Origin: Cytobacillus depressus
Lineage (GTDB): Bacteria; Bacillota; Bacilli; Bacillales; Cytobacillaceae
Assembly: GCF_008923245.1 (NCBI RefSeq)
Contig: NZ_WBOS01000011.1
Location: 1-64,000 of the forward strand
Length of the DNA stretch: 64,000 nt
Reading direction: 5' to 3'
A program made the translations under genes and the position numbers. The notes below the pieces were generated by a model, which saw only the letters and a list, made by a program, of their open reading frames with translations, did no database searches and had not been told where the DNA came from. This document shows positions 27,072-35,715 of this stretch, piece after piece (the first letter of the stretch is position 1; each line of letters starts with the position of its first letter).

Positions 27072-27137
27072 ACTATGCATACATGTTCTCGAATGTTTTC
27101 GTCCCGAATAAAACCCGTTCACATGCACGCATAAGGC
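27072..27137 (+). repeat. Palindromic repeat, copy downstream of the microcompartment operon
   Basis: The arms (CTATGCATACATGTTCTCG and CGTTCACATGCACGCATAAG) form an imperfect hairpin with a centre ending in AATAAAACC. A homologous copy lies in the opposite direction at 38602-38676, where the segment ATAAAACCCGTTCACATG is shared exactly. The two copies bracket the microcompartment genes. Confidence 0.65.
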
Positions 27138-27147
27138 TAAAATATAC

Positions 27148-28485
27148 TTAATATAAAATTGTTTCTAATCGTTTTACTAATCGTTTGATCGATTTATTTG
27201 ATTCCTTTAATACAATCTCTTTATCAATTGTATTCATCCGTCTATTTTCCATCACGATTTTTCCATTGACAATTGTCGTTTCTACATCAGCTCTCGTTGC
27301 GGAATAGACAATTCGAGAGATCGGATCAAGATCAAAGGAAGGATAGACGTGGAAATCATTCAAGTTTAAAATGGCTAAATCAGCTTTTTTACCAGCCACA
27401 ATACTGCCAATTTCTTGCTCCATTCCAACCGCTTTCGCACCGCCGATAGTAGCCATGCGAAAAACAGTTCTCGCATTCATCGCAGTCGGACCATTGGCAG
27501 GCTTTTGAATGAGAGCAGCAAGCCTCATTTCATTAAACATATCTAAATTATTATTGCAAGGGGCACCGTCCGCTCCGAGACTCACATGTGCGTGTGAATC
27601 TAATAGAGAGGGAATTTCTGCTATGCCCGAGGCTAACTTCAAATTGGAACCTGGGCAATGGCTGACCTTTACACCCCGCTCCTTAATGATTCTCTTTTCT
27701 TCATCATCCAGCCATATGCAATGGGCCAAAATTAGCCGTTCATTCGCAAGACCGAGGTGATCTAAATAGACAACATTTCTCATTCCATGTTCACGTTCGA
27801 CGATCATTATTTCAGTAGCATTTTCAGACGCATGGGTATGCACTTTTACATCGTATTTTTTTGATAAATCTCTTACGTTCGTCAATAATTCCTCTGTACA
27901 AGAAACAACAAACCGCGGGCAAAAAGCATACTGAACTCTGCCACTGTCATGATTATGCCATTTTTCTAATAAATCGACGCTTTGCTGAATAGATTCTTTT
28001 GTGTTTTCTCTTAATAGAACGGGTACTTCAAGACCTTTATCCATCATGACTTTTCCTGCTAAAGCTCGAATCCCGCTCTCTGCAATGGCCTTAAAGGCTG
28101 ATTCCGTATGATGGACAGTCTCCATATCCACTACGGTAGTCGTTCCGCTTTGTAAAAGCTCACCAATGCCGAGGAGGGCTGAATAATAAATAGATTCCTC
28201 ATCATGAGATGCTTCCAGCGGCCATATTTTTTGCTTCAGCCAATCCATTAATTCAAGATCATCGGCCTGTCCTCTGAATAATGTTTGGCAAAGGTGAATA
28301 TGAGTTTGAATAAATCCAGGGATAACCGTCCGACCGGAAGCATCAATCACTTTACTTGCTACGTAGGGAAGTTGATGACCAATTTCAGCAATGCGGTCAT
28401 CAATAATATAAATATCGCCGTGAAAGATTTCTTCTTTTGCATTCATCGTAATTATTTCAGCATTTTTGATGAGAATGCTGTTCAT
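27148..28485 (-). CDS. ATZ/TRZ-family amidohydrolase (guanine deaminase or imidazolonase candidate)
   Basis: 445 residues. Amidohydrolase-fold metal sites are visible: HIHLCQTLFRG near 62-70, HTHASE near 216, HCIW near 251 and the aspartate in SLGADGAPCNN near 308. The 70-95 region (DLELMDWLKQKIWPLE) and the PRFVVSCTEELL segment resemble guanine, 8-oxoguanine and S-adenosylhomocysteine deaminases, including SsnA of the E. coli purine cluster. It is the last gene of the microcompartment operon and overlaps the M20 gene by 4 bases. It may deaminate guanine or an aminoimidazole, or open 4-imidazolone, since imidazolonepropionase has the same fold. Confidence 0.8.
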   Translation of the reverse strand: MNSILIKNAEIITMNAKEEIFHGDIYIIDDRIAEIGHQLPYVASKVIDASGRTVIPGFIQTHIHLCQTLFRGQADDLELMDWLKQKIWPLEASHDEESIYYSALLGIGELLQSGTTTVVDMETVHHTESAFKAIAESGIRALAGKVMMDKGLEVPVLLRENTKESIQQSVDLLEKWHNHDSGRVQYAFCPRFVVSCTEELLTNVRDLSKKYDVKVHTHASENATEIMIVEREHGMRNVVYLDHLGLANERLILAHCIWLDDEEKRIIKERGVKVSHCPGSNLKLASGIAEIPSLLDSHAHVSLGADGAPCNNNLDMFNEMRLAALIQKPANGPTAMNARTVFRMATIGGAKAVGMEQEIGSIVAGKKADLAILNLNDFHVYPSFDLDPISRIVYSATRADVETTIVNGKIVMENRRMNTIDKEIVLKESNKSIKRLVKRLETILY

Positions 28486-29651
28486 TTTACTCCACCCCGT
28501 AATGAACTGGACATGTCAATAGACTTTTTGCCGTATGAAAGTATTAATGATTTATAAAAGGCAATCGCTTTTCGATATGCAGAAATACTTACCCATTCGT
28601 TCGGCTGATGAGCCAGTTTCTCATCTCCTGGCCCATAGATCAAGGTTGGAATTTCACTGCGTGGATTCAATACTGCCGCATCTGTATAATACGATACACC
28701 CGAGCAATTCGATCTTTCTTCATTTTTTATCGCTAAAGCACATTGAATAATATCTTCAGATGGTGATGTCAAAATAGCCGGTCGGTCTAAAACCTTCGCA
28801 ATTTTAAACCTGCAAATTTCGTTATCCTTGGCAAGCTGAATTAATCTTTTGCTCAGCTCATTTATTAATTGGTCATGTGCTTGAGGAGGAACGGTGCGGA
28901 TATCCACGCGAAGTGTACATCTGTCTGGAATGACATTCGTTTGAATCCCGCCTTCAATCATCGTAACTGCTAAGCTGCTGCTTCCGAGCGGCTCCTTCTC
29001 CATTTTCCACTTAGCTTTGAAGGAATCTAAAACTTTTATCACATGGACCATATGATCAACCGCATTCATCCCTTGCTCAGGCATCGATCCATGAGCTGTC
29101 TTTCCGTACGTTGTAATTTCTAGCCAAAGAGCGCCTTTATGGCCAACGACGACCTTTTCATTTGTTGGCTCACCGATTACAAGAGCATCGATCCTTCTTT
29201 CTCCGTTTCCATCAAGAAATGCTCTAGCTCCGCAGCTATCGACTTCTTCGCCTGCCGTTGCCAAAAAGGTAATCGTTGCTGGAGGAGCCTGCCCCTCTAA
29301 AACTAATGACTCAAGAGCTAAAAACATCGCTGCTAATCCGCTTTTCATGTCAGAAGCCCCTCTACCATACATACGCTCTCCTACTATTTCGCCCGAAAAA
29401 GGGCCATAGTCCCATTTCGCCTCTCCTGGTAAGACCGTATCCATATGCCCGCAAAGGATTAGTTGCTTTTCACTTTGCCCTTTCAGCGTCACTTCAAAAT
29501 TACTGCGATTTTCTTCGAGATAAGTCATTTTAAAAGGGATGCCTTTCGTTTTGCACCGTTCAATAAAAATTTCTGTCACATTATTCTCGTTGCCAGGCGG
29601 ATTGGAGCTATTAATCTTTAGAAGCGCTTGCAGGAATTGAATGTCATCCAT
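28482..29651 (-). CDS. M20 family hydrolase (ArgE/DapE type) in the microcompartment operon
   Basis: 389 residues from ATG 29649-29651, behind GGAGGGAG; the longer frame upstream is not used. Zinc motifs: CGHMDTVLPG near 66, MYGRGASDMKSG near 90-100, GEEVDSCGA near 130, and the last histidine in GDEKLAHQPNEW near 360. The closest known context is YgeY of the E. coli purine cluster; deacylation or decarbamoylation of a small N-substituted amino acid is likely. The start overlaps the DUF1989 stop (ATGA), so translation is coupled. In the pathway proposed here it could release glycine from an N-formyl or N-formimino derivative. Confidence 0.8.
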   Translation of the reverse strand: MDDIQFLQALLKINSSNPPGNENNVTEIFIERCKTKGIPFKMTYLEENRSNFEVTLKGQSEKQLILCGHMDTVLPGEAKWDYGPFSGEIVGERMYGRGASDMKSGLAAMFLALESLVLEGQAPPATITFLATAGEEVDSCGARAFLDGNGERRIDALVIGEPTNEKVVVGHKGALWLEITTYGKTAHGSMPEQGMNAVDHMVHVIKVLDSFKAKWKMEKEPLGSSSLAVTMIEGGIQTNVIPDRCTLRVDIRTVPPQAHDQLINELSKRLIQLAKDNEICRFKIAKVLDRPAILTSPSEDIIQCALAIKNEERSNCSGVSYYTDAAVLNPRSEIPTLIYGPGDEKLAHQPNEWVSISAYRKAIAFYKSLILSYGKKSIDMSSSLRGGVK

Positions 29652-30274
29652 CAGTCTCCCTCCAGGATTTGCATTTTTAATGATGTAACCTTCCAGCCGT
29701 TTACAGGAGCCATGTCTTGTGAACATGTTGTACAGGCAATCACGACATCGTCTAACGCTTTCAATCTTACATAATCTCCTGGTTTTGAAAGAGGCTCTTC
29801 AATCACATAGTCCCCTTGATCATCGAGAACATTATTCATAAATAGATTAATAGGATCTGGGACAATCGCAGGATGTATATTAAATTTTTTAAGAGCCGTT
29901 GCTAAATTATCATGACAATTCGGATGATCTTCTTTGCCGAAATCGATTTTATAGCGGTAATAATCACATGCGGGGAAGAAGATATCATGAACACCTACTG
30001 TATCTTCAATGAGCTGCATAAGCGGACGGCGCCGATTGCTATATAATAAATCGCCTTTTTTCAGACGAATGCTGCTTAATGAGGCCCTCATATGAACGGG
30101 AGATACAAATTCTTGTGGATCGGCATGATTGAAGCAAACAAAATCGCCTACTTGCTTTCCTTCAAGATCAATAATGATCAGTTCTTCTCCTTTTCGTACG
30201 CAAGCGCTTCTGCCTTCATACGGAGGGATAATGATCTCTTCACGAATCTTTTCCCTTTTAAAAATTTCTTTCAC
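29651..30274 (-). CDS. DUF1989 protein (carboxyguanidine deiminase-like fold)
   Basis: 207 residues from a GTG at 30272-30274, eight bases after GGAGG; the ATG at 30289 overlaps that site and is unlikely. Family motifs: LEGKQVGDFVCF near 38, LYSNRRRPLMQLIEDTVGVHD near 75-95, DHPNCHDNL near 113, CTTCSQDMAPVNGW near 183-196. DUF1989 proteins include the subunits of carboxyguanidine deiminase and other urea-amidolyase-associated proteins, which act on amidino compounds. Here an amidine such as formiminoglycine is a natural candidate substrate. Histidine and cysteine positions suggest a metal site. Confidence 0.75.
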   Translation of the reverse strand: MKEIFKREKIREEIIIPPYEGRSACVRKGEELIIIDLEGKQVGDFVCFNHADPQEFVSPVHMRASLSSIRLKKGDLLYSNRRRPLMQLIEDTVGVHDIFFPACDYYRYKIDFGKEDHPNCHDNLATALKKFNIHPAIVPDPINLFMNNVLDDQGDYVIEEPLSKPGDYVRLKALDDVVIACTTCSQDMAPVNGWKVTSLKMQILEGD

Positions 30275-30291
30275 CGACATCACCTCCATTA

Positions 30292-30975
30292 TTACTCAAT
30301 GAAAACTGCTACTGCCCGAATAGGGGAGCCTGTGCCATTTCGTATCCGAAGCGGCAACCCGAAATATAAGAACCGCATCCCGGCAATTTGATCGAGATTA
30401 CAAAGATTCTCCGTATTTGTCAGGCCATACTCTCGGCAAATTAAATGACCAGAGTACTTCGGGTCATCGGGGTGGTCGATTGCTGGTGCATCAATGCCGA
30501 TATTGACGACCCCTTTTTCGGCTAGCCACTTTGCTGCCTCGTAATCAAGACCCGTATACGCTGTTAGCCATTGATTTGTTCCATACGAACGATTAAAATG
30601 CCCTGTATAAAGGAGTACAATATCACCCTTTTCAATAAATTGGCCGGAATTCGCAAGTGCCTCCTCAAGATCGCGGCTTGTAATATAACGCTCAACAGGG
30701 ACATGCGAAACATCAAGGCAGACGGCTGGACCGTAAAAATACTCCAACGGCATTTCGTCAATGTATTTCCCATTTGGATCATACTCATAGGTAGCATCAC
30801 TATGGGTAGGGCCGTGCTCGTTAATAATTAAATTATTCGTGGCAAATGGGAAACCGATTTTTTTTTCGGATTCTTCATGCGTAATGTTCGTAAAAATCAT
30901 TGTCGAGGGATGAAGGGGGAATACCGGCATTCCATGATAAATTTCCTGTGTTAAATCGACTAATTTGACTCCCAT
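30292..30975 (-). CDS. Cyclase-family metal hydrolase (kynurenine formamidase/isatin hydrolase fold)
   Basis: 227 residues. The metal motif HGPTHSDA near residue 53-60 is the family's HxGTHxDxxxH site with proline for glycine, and the second histidine element appears as GIDAPAIDHPDDPKYSGHLICREYG near 158-180. Family members hydrolyse cyclic amides (isatin) or formamides (N-formylkynurenine). GGAGGGAAAGAGC precedes the ATG. In this operon it is a candidate for opening a five-membered ring such as 4-imidazolone. Neighbours on both sides are cotranscribed with short gaps. Confidence 0.8.
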   Translation of the reverse strand: MGVKLVDLTQEIYHGMPVFPLHPSTMIFTNITHEESEKKIGFPFATNNLIINEHGPTHSDATYEYDPNGKYIDEMPLEYFYGPAVCLDVSHVPVERYITSRDLEEALANSGQFIEKGDIVLLYTGHFNRSYGTNQWLTAYTGLDYEAAKWLAEKGVVNIGIDAPAIDHPDDPKYSGHLICREYGLTNTENLCNLDQIAGMRFLYFGLPLRIRNGTGSPIRAVAVFIE

Positions 30976-30997
30976 GCTCTTTCCCTCCTGCTATGTT

Positions 30998-32806
30998 TTA
31001 AATAATCGTCGGGATGACCTCAAATTTATCAACATCAATTAAGCCCATATCCGTAATCTTCCATTTCGGACTCGTCACGAGTGACCAGAAAGATAGGTGC
31101 ATGAACGGTACTTCCATTCCGCAACCAAGCTCATCTTTCGCAAGCCGTGATAATTCATCGACCTTCTCGCTCATTTCTTTGCCTGTCAATTCATCTGTCA
31201 TTAAGCCGCCAATCCGGAGCGGTAAATCACCTACAACCTTGCTGTCCTTAATCATGGCAATTCCGCCGTCCATGGCAATGACACGATTTACAGCTGTTAC
31301 CATATCTTCATAATTCGTCCCGGTCACAATAATATTATGAGTATCATGGGCAACACTCTCGGCGATTGCCCCGTATTTTAAGTCAAAGCCGTGAATGAAT
31401 GTTTTCCCAACCTTTCCTGTTCGGCCGTGCCGCTCCACGACGAGCAATGGCAAGACGTCCTGCTGCAAACACGGCTGCACAATTCCGTCTTTGACATTTA
31501 ACGTATATTCCCCTTCAGCCGTTAAATTTTGAAAGGGAATCGCTTCGATCGCCCTCACCTTTGCCCGGCTGCCGCTTGCTTTTATAAGCAATTCATCCTT
31601 TGTTACGGCCTTTCGCTTTATCGATTTCTTCACGCTTTCGGGATAAATATATGGGGCAATTTCAATCATAAGCTCCCCTTTTTCCGCCGCTTTTTTGCCA
31701 GCTAAATAAACTTGATCGATCGTCATACTCATTAAATCGCTAATGACCGCAATATCTGCTCTTTTCCCTGGTGCGATGACGCCTACGTCTTTAAAGCCGA
31801 AGTGGGTCGCAGGGTTAATCGTTGCCATTTGAATCGCTTCAACAGGATCAATCCCTTCGGCAATCGTTCTGCGTACGATATCATTCATATGTCCGTATTT
31901 CAGAAGGTCAGCGGGCACCATATCATCGGAAACGAGAATCGCCCGTCGAGAATCGAGACCATCTTCTGTAATCGCACGAATACATTCCGCCATATTTCGT
32001 TGAGAGGAGCCTTCCCTCATAAACACACTGACGCCATAGCGAAGCTTTTCAACCATTTCTTCCTTTGTCGTCGTTTCATGGCAGGAGACATGTGTCCCGC
32101 CACTTATAATATGAGCCGCAAGCTCCTTACCGAATAATCCAGGCGCATTCCCCTCTACCGTTTTTCCAATGCTGTTCGCGTACGATACAGCAGCAACTAA
32201 ATCATCAATTAATTCTGGCGCATGCTGATAAACAGGCTGAATATTACTGAAGCTTTGGATTTCGCCAATTCCTTGCACATAGGGATCATTTAATAAGTCT
32301 TTCATATCCTTTGCTGAAACATCATAACCGGAAGTTTCCAGTCCGGGTGCATCAGGGACCGCACATGGGACGGTAAAAAGAATCCGATTCGGCAATGTCT
32401 TTGCTTCCTCTATCATCGCCTTCATCCCTTGAACGCCCAATACATTTCCAATCTCATGCGGATCACCGATGAGCGTTGTTGTGCCTGTAGGAATCGACAG
32501 CTTTGAAAACTCCGTACACGTCAGCATCGCACTTTCAAAATGCATATGAGAATCAATAAATCCTGGACTAATAAATTTCCCCCGCACATCTTCAATTGTC
32601 GTTTTTGGACCGATTAAATCCTTTGCATCCCCAACCATTAAAATATATGGTCCTTTAATGGCTACATCTGCCTCATAGATTTCACGAGTAATGACATTGA
32701 TGAAATAACCGCCTCTTAACACAATGTCCGCATAAAGATTCGGATTTAATAACACATCTATTAATTTTCGATATTGAATCGCTTCTTTTATTTTGAGAGC
32801 GTCCAC
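30998..32806 (-). CDS. Adenine-deaminase paralogue in the microcompartment operon
   Basis: 602 residues, GTG start behind GGAGGG, which lies inside the end of the shell vertex gene. The amidohydrolase metal motif HMHFESAML near 97, GDPHEIGN near 128, and the C-terminal VAHDTHNIIVTGT near 477 are all conserved as in adenine deaminase. It differs from the canonical paralogue at 49578 in the DHE region (here THVSCHETTT) and in the loop after PHEIGNV. Two different paralogues 17 kb apart suggest the second has another substrate. 4-aminoimidazole is a reasonable guess, as it is half an adenine ring. An N-terminal amphipathic helix (DALKIKEAIQYRKLIDVLL) may also serve for encapsulation. Confidence 0.8.
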   Translation of the reverse strand: MDALKIKEAIQYRKLIDVLLNPNLYADIVLRGGYFINVITREIYEADVAIKGPYILMVGDAKDLIGPKTTIEDVRGKFISPGFIDSHMHFESAMLTCTEFSKLSIPTGTTTLIGDPHEIGNVLGVQGMKAMIEEAKTLPNRILFTVPCAVPDAPGLETSGYDVSAKDMKDLLNDPYVQGIGEIQSFSNIQPVYQHAPELIDDLVAAVSYANSIGKTVEGNAPGLFGKELAAHIISGGTHVSCHETTTKEEMVEKLRYGVSVFMREGSSQRNMAECIRAITEDGLDSRRAILVSDDMVPADLLKYGHMNDIVRRTIAEGIDPVEAIQMATINPATHFGFKDVGVIAPGKRADIAVISDLMSMTIDQVYLAGKKAAEKGELMIEIAPYIYPESVKKSIKRKAVTKDELLIKASGSRAKVRAIEAIPFQNLTAEGEYTLNVKDGIVQPCLQQDVLPLLVVERHGRTGKVGKTFIHGFDLKYGAIAESVAHDTHNIIVTGTNYEDMVTAVNRVIAMDGGIAMIKDSKVVGDLPLRIGGLMTDELTGKEMSEKVDELSRLAKDELGCGMEVPFMHLSFWSLVTSPKWKITDMGLIDVDKFEVIPTII

Positions 32807-32809
32807 TGA

Positions 32810-33088
32810 TTACCCTCCTAACATCGTTCCTTCTAAACTATCAATAATTCCAATGATGGCAGCATCTATTGGTGCATCTTTATTCCTTATCGCTCTTGCA
32901 GCCATACTCCCTGACACGTAAATCACTCTTTCTCCGATGCCAGCGCCGACAGTATCGACGGCAATGATGGGGTTTTGTAAAACTTGTCCATCTAACCCGA
33001 TCGGCTGCGTAATTAATAGCTTCGTCCCAACTAAATTTTCATCTTTTCTCGTAGCGGTTATCCGGCCAACCACTATGCCCATTTGCAT
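32810..33088 (-). CDS. EutN/CcmL microcompartment vertex protein (BMC-P)
   Basis: 92 residues, the usual size of the pentameric vertex protein that caps the corners of the icosahedral shell. Family features: MGIVVGRITATRKDENLVGTKLL at the start, VDTVGAGIGERVIYVSGSMAAR at the centre, and APIDAAIIGIID at the end. Start at the first ATG, with AGGGGACG about ten bases upstream. It lies between the flavoprotein gene and the adenine-deaminase paralogue. It is the only vertex gene in the window, enough for a closed shell. Confidence 0.92.
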   Translation of the reverse strand: MQMGIVVGRITATRKDENLVGTKLLITQPIGLDGQVLQNPIIAVDTVGAGIGERVIYVSGSMAARAIRNKDAPIDAAIIGIIDSLEGTMLGG

Positions 33089-33102
33089 AAAGGATCGTCC
33101 CC

Positions 33103-33837
33103 TTAATCTATAATCAATTCAATTTTTAGTTCTTTAGCCAAATCATGTGCAAGCGGTGTAATGATTGCCTTTTCTCGTATATTAATAACTTGCTGTCCAG
33201 TCTGCTGGAGATAGCGAATGGTTTCCGCTGTCACAATTGTTTTCTTCGTCGGATTATTTTTAAGAGGTTGGATACTATCCTCTTCATGAATGAGTTGAAT
33301 ACCCATCGCTTTTAACTGTGCCATTTGATCATGCAGTTTTCTTTTTACATGCAGTGAGCTTTGATCCATTCCTTCAAGCCTCCAAAGCTGGTGATGCGGA
33401 TCGATCCCAAGCTTTAATCCGACTACTTTTTTCCCCTTCAGTAAGCTTTGAAGAATGAGGCGGACATATGGTCTTTGTTCGTTTAATGAAAGAATATCTG
33501 CTGCGAGAGAAAAAGAAAGGATCGGAAGAAAAATGATGTCTGCCTGATTATTTACTAGCAGCTGTTGAGATTGAATCCAATCATCGTTACAAGTCAGTTC
33601 AATAAGTTTATTTTTAGAAAAATATTCAAAAAGACTTTCCTCAGCAGCCATGCGAATGATAAAAGGCTGATGTATTAAGCGTTGTAAATATAAAAGTCCT
33701 GGTTCCATTCCAATCAAATGAGAGGTTAGTAGAGCCAGGACATATGGACGTTTCTGCAGGCTCTTGCCATTGCTGTTCCGATTGGAGAGCTCGTGCAGAG
33801 TGTTTGCTGCCATGACACTCTGCCTATTTGAGCTCAT
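33103..33837 (-). CDS. Microcompartment-associated flavoprotein-like protein
   Basis: 244 residues. Residues 30-150 have the flavoprotein fold of the UbiX/EpiD/PduM-neighbour type (ALLTSHLIGMEPGLLYLQRL, then ADIIFLPILSFSLAADI, then LLKGKKVVGLKLGIDP). The C-terminal 60 residues (TIVTAETIRYLQQTG, then REKAIITPLAHDLAKELKI) carry the TPLA-D-A motif found in several BMC accessory proteins. Such proteins occur in many BMC loci with unclear function; flavin binding or a structural role in the core is possible. It sits between shell genes, only 2 bases from BMC-H. Confidence 0.65.
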   Translation of the reverse strand: MSSNRQSVMAANTLHELSNRNSNGKSLQKRPYVLALLTSHLIGMEPGLLYLQRLIHQPFIIRMAAEESLFEYFSKNKLIELTCNDDWIQSQQLLVNNQADIIFLPILSFSLAADILSLNEQRPYVRLILQSLLKGKKVVGLKLGIDPHHQLWRLEGMDQSSLHVKRKLHDQMAQLKAMGIQLIHEEDSIQPLKNNPTKKTIVTAETIRYLQQTGQQVINIREKAIITPLAHDLAKELKIELIID

Positions 33838-33839
33838 CT

Positions 33840-34127
33840 TTATTCACCGATCTTTTTAGATAATAATGCTCTTTCTACTTCACTGTGCGGTCTTGGAATA
33901 ACGTGTACGGATACAAGCTCTCCAACGCGGCTAGCTGCCTCCGCTCCTGCATCTGTAGCTGCTTTCACAGCCCCGACATCGCCTCTAACCATGACGGTAA
34001 CAAGTCCGAAACCAACTTTCTCATAGCCGCAAATTTCCACATTTGCTGCCTTCACCATTGCATCAGCTGCCTCAACGGCCCCGACTAAGCCTTTCGTTTC
34101 GACTAACCCTAATGCTTCACCCATCAT
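33840..34127 (-). CDS. BMC-H hexameric shell protein (EutM/PduA type)
   Basis: 95 residues forming one BMC domain: [20 protein letters not shown] near 5-24, [32 protein letters not shown] near 30-61, and the tail [14 protein letters not shown]. Hexamers tile the facets of the shell. The pore loop reads KVGFGL, with phenylalanine where PduA and many others have serine, so the pore should be narrower or more hydrophobic. GGAGGAAAGAG precedes the ATG. Confidence 0.93.
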   Translation of the reverse strand: MMGEALGLVETKGLVGAVEAADAMVKAANVEICGYEKVGFGLVTVMVRGDVGAVKAATDAGAEAASRVGELVSVHVIPRPHSEVERALLSKKIGE

Positions 34128-34148
34128 TCTCTTTCCTCCTAAAGTGAA

Positions 34149-34523
34149 TTAATTTGATTGATCATCTTTTTCTAAACTATTAAGCTCATTTTTCGCAGTG
34201 TCTTCCGTTGGCTGTGTAATTAATGATTTCTCTTCAAGCTGAAAGTGAGGGAGCAGCTTGCTCGCCACCTCGCTGTGAGCTCTTGGAATCACATGAGAAG
34301 AGATGACTGTCCCTACACGATCAGCCGCATCATTTCCTGCTTCTACAGCTGATTTTACAGCGGCTACATCTCCGCTAAAGTGAATTGTTACGCCAAGATA
34401 GCCGCTTACACCTATCACTTTTTCTATTCCTACTATCTCTACATCTGCTGCCTTTACTGCAGCGTCAGCAGCAGAAACAGCAGTTAAATAGCCAACCGTT
34501 TCAATTAATCCTAGTGCATGCAA
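34149..34523 (-). CDS. BMC-H shell protein with C-terminal extension
   Basis: 124 residues from a TTG (complement 34521-34523) spaced eight bases from GGGAGG. One BMC domain (ALGLIETVGYLTAVSAADAAVKAA ... HVIPRAHSEVASKL) is followed by a 30-residue acidic tail (QPTEDTAKNELNSLEKDDQSN). The pore segment differs from the other two (GVSGYLGVTIHFSG rather than VGSGLVT), so it probably carries different substrates. The upstream binding site lies right beside a dispersed repeat. Confidence 0.9.
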   Translation of the reverse strand: MHALGLIETVGYLTAVSAADAAVKAADVEIVGIEKVIGVSGYLGVTIHFSGDVAAVKSAVEAGNDAADRVGTVISSHVIPRAHSEVASKLLPHFQLEEKSLITQPTEDTAKNELNSLEKDDQSN

Positions 34524-34540
34524 TTCTATGGCCTCCCATT

Positions 34541-34645
34541 CAAATGCGCCTTGGCATATTTGCGCCCAGATTTTATCGAGCTATGCTCGATAAATTTCCC
34601 TTTAAAATCTGAGGCATCCGCCGGAGGCTTTAACTTTATTCAGCA
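34541..34645 (-). repeat. Dispersed 105-base hairpin repeat inside the shell operon
   Basis: Shares long segments with 40261-40373: a CGCCTTGGC start, CAGATTTT-ATCGAGC, GCTCGATAA, AAAATCTGAGGCATCCGCCGG and a TTCAGC end. The inner arms ATCGAGC and GCTCGAT make a hairpin, and the outer arms CAGATTTT and AAAATCTG enclose it. It splits the shell genes into two groups and could act as a weak processing or attenuation site. Confidence 0.75.
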
Positions 34646-34673
34646 TTGATTTGAATCCCCAATAAATTGAATA

Positions 34674-35702
34674 CTAAGTAGCGTTCATCTCACCACGTAT
34701 AATAGTGGCAGACTTCGGCTGAATGAAGTTAAATAATCGTGCTGCTTGGATTTGTAATTCTTCAGACGCTTTGGAGATACATTCAAAGTTTCCATATAGA
34801 AGCAAATAATTTTTCTCGATTGCATAGCCAAAATGATCATTTGGCGCACTTTTAAAATAACAATCCAACAGGAGAATAGCTGAATAATGGTCAATCCCTT
34901 CAAGAACTGCTGCACCGTCTACACTTGTTTTTAAATTTAACTGCTTTGTCAGCCATGGGCTTGGGGATTGTACTTTATAGGTTTGTATTTGTTTGACGGA
35001 ATGTTTGGAAAGCTTTTGAAACAATGTTTGAACGGCTTTAGTCAGTCTCTCTGAATCTTCTTCGTATAATTCAAGAACAAAACCATCTTTGCTCTCTTTT
35101 TCCCATGTTAAGCTATACTTCAGTGCGGGAAATTCTCTTAACATATCATTAATATGAAATAACTGGCCAATGGCTGATTGTTCTGATGTAATCACGCCGA
35201 TCGCGTGCGATTTTAATGATCGTTGAAAGGAATCTCGCAGTTTCGCATGTAAACTTGAGAAGATCCATGCTTTTATTCCGTTATTTGATTGTCCGATCAA
35301 TTGACTTTCTTCTATTCTATTAATGTTCTTGGTGGCAGTTGGTTCTGGATTTACTGTCTGCTTTCCTTGTACAAGTGAAATCGTTTGAAGCTTTGAAAGT
35401 GAATGAATGATATTCTCTTTTGATGTGTGCGTATTTTTACTTACATGTTTATTCAGTGCAGAATTCATTGGATGAGAAGAGGGATTAACCGGTAATCCAG
35501 CTAGTCTTTTTTGGATGTTCCTTTGCTGATAATTGGGCCGGCTGATGCCTTGAATGGTTTGTATCTCATTATTTTTGGCTGTTGGCTGTACCGTAGATCT
35601 CGAATAAATATATTTTGTTTCTTCGCCAAAAAGTGGATTCTCCCTCGGCTTTTTTGCTGGCTTTAACACTTCTTGGACGATATTCTTCATAAATTCTGAC
35701 AA
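34674..35702 (-). CDS. Divergent tandem BMC-like protein with disordered N-terminal region
   Basis: 342 residues. The first 18 (MSEFMKNIVQEVLKPAKK) have the amphipathic pattern of encapsulation peptides. Residues 20-140 are low-complexity, rich in N, S, Q, K and T. From about 160 two regions recall BMC domains: AIGVITSEQSAIGQLFHINDML ... LTKAVQTLF, and AAVLEGIDHYSAILLLDCYF ... KNYLLLYGNFECISKASEEL. If so, this is an unusual shell or shell-core linker protein. It is encoded between BMC-H genes, which supports this. It may be a TTG start behind AGGTGGTG. I know of no characterised member. Confidence 0.6.
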   Translation of the reverse strand: MSEFMKNIVQEVLKPAKKPRENPLFGEETKYIYSRSTVQPTAKNNEIQTIQGISRPNYQQRNIQKRLAGLPVNPSSHPMNSALNKHVSKNTHTSKENIIHSLSKLQTISLVQGKQTVNPEPTATKNINRIEESQLIGQSNNGIKAWIFSSLHAKLRDSFQRSLKSHAIGVITSEQSAIGQLFHINDMLREFPALKYSLTWEKESKDGFVLELYEEDSERLTKAVQTLFQKLSKHSVKQIQTYKVQSPSPWLTKQLNLKTSVDGAAVLEGIDHYSAILLLDCYFKSAPNDHFGYAIEKNYLLLYGNFECISKASEELQIQAARLFNFIQPKSATIIRGEMNAT

Positions 35703-35715
35703 GCTTCATCACCAC

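Noticed and set aside
34674..35702. Canonical BMC-T trimer protein
   Set aside because: Only weak BMC-like patterns are visible, and the long N-terminal low-complexity part does not occur in normal BMC-T proteins. It is listed as divergent instead.
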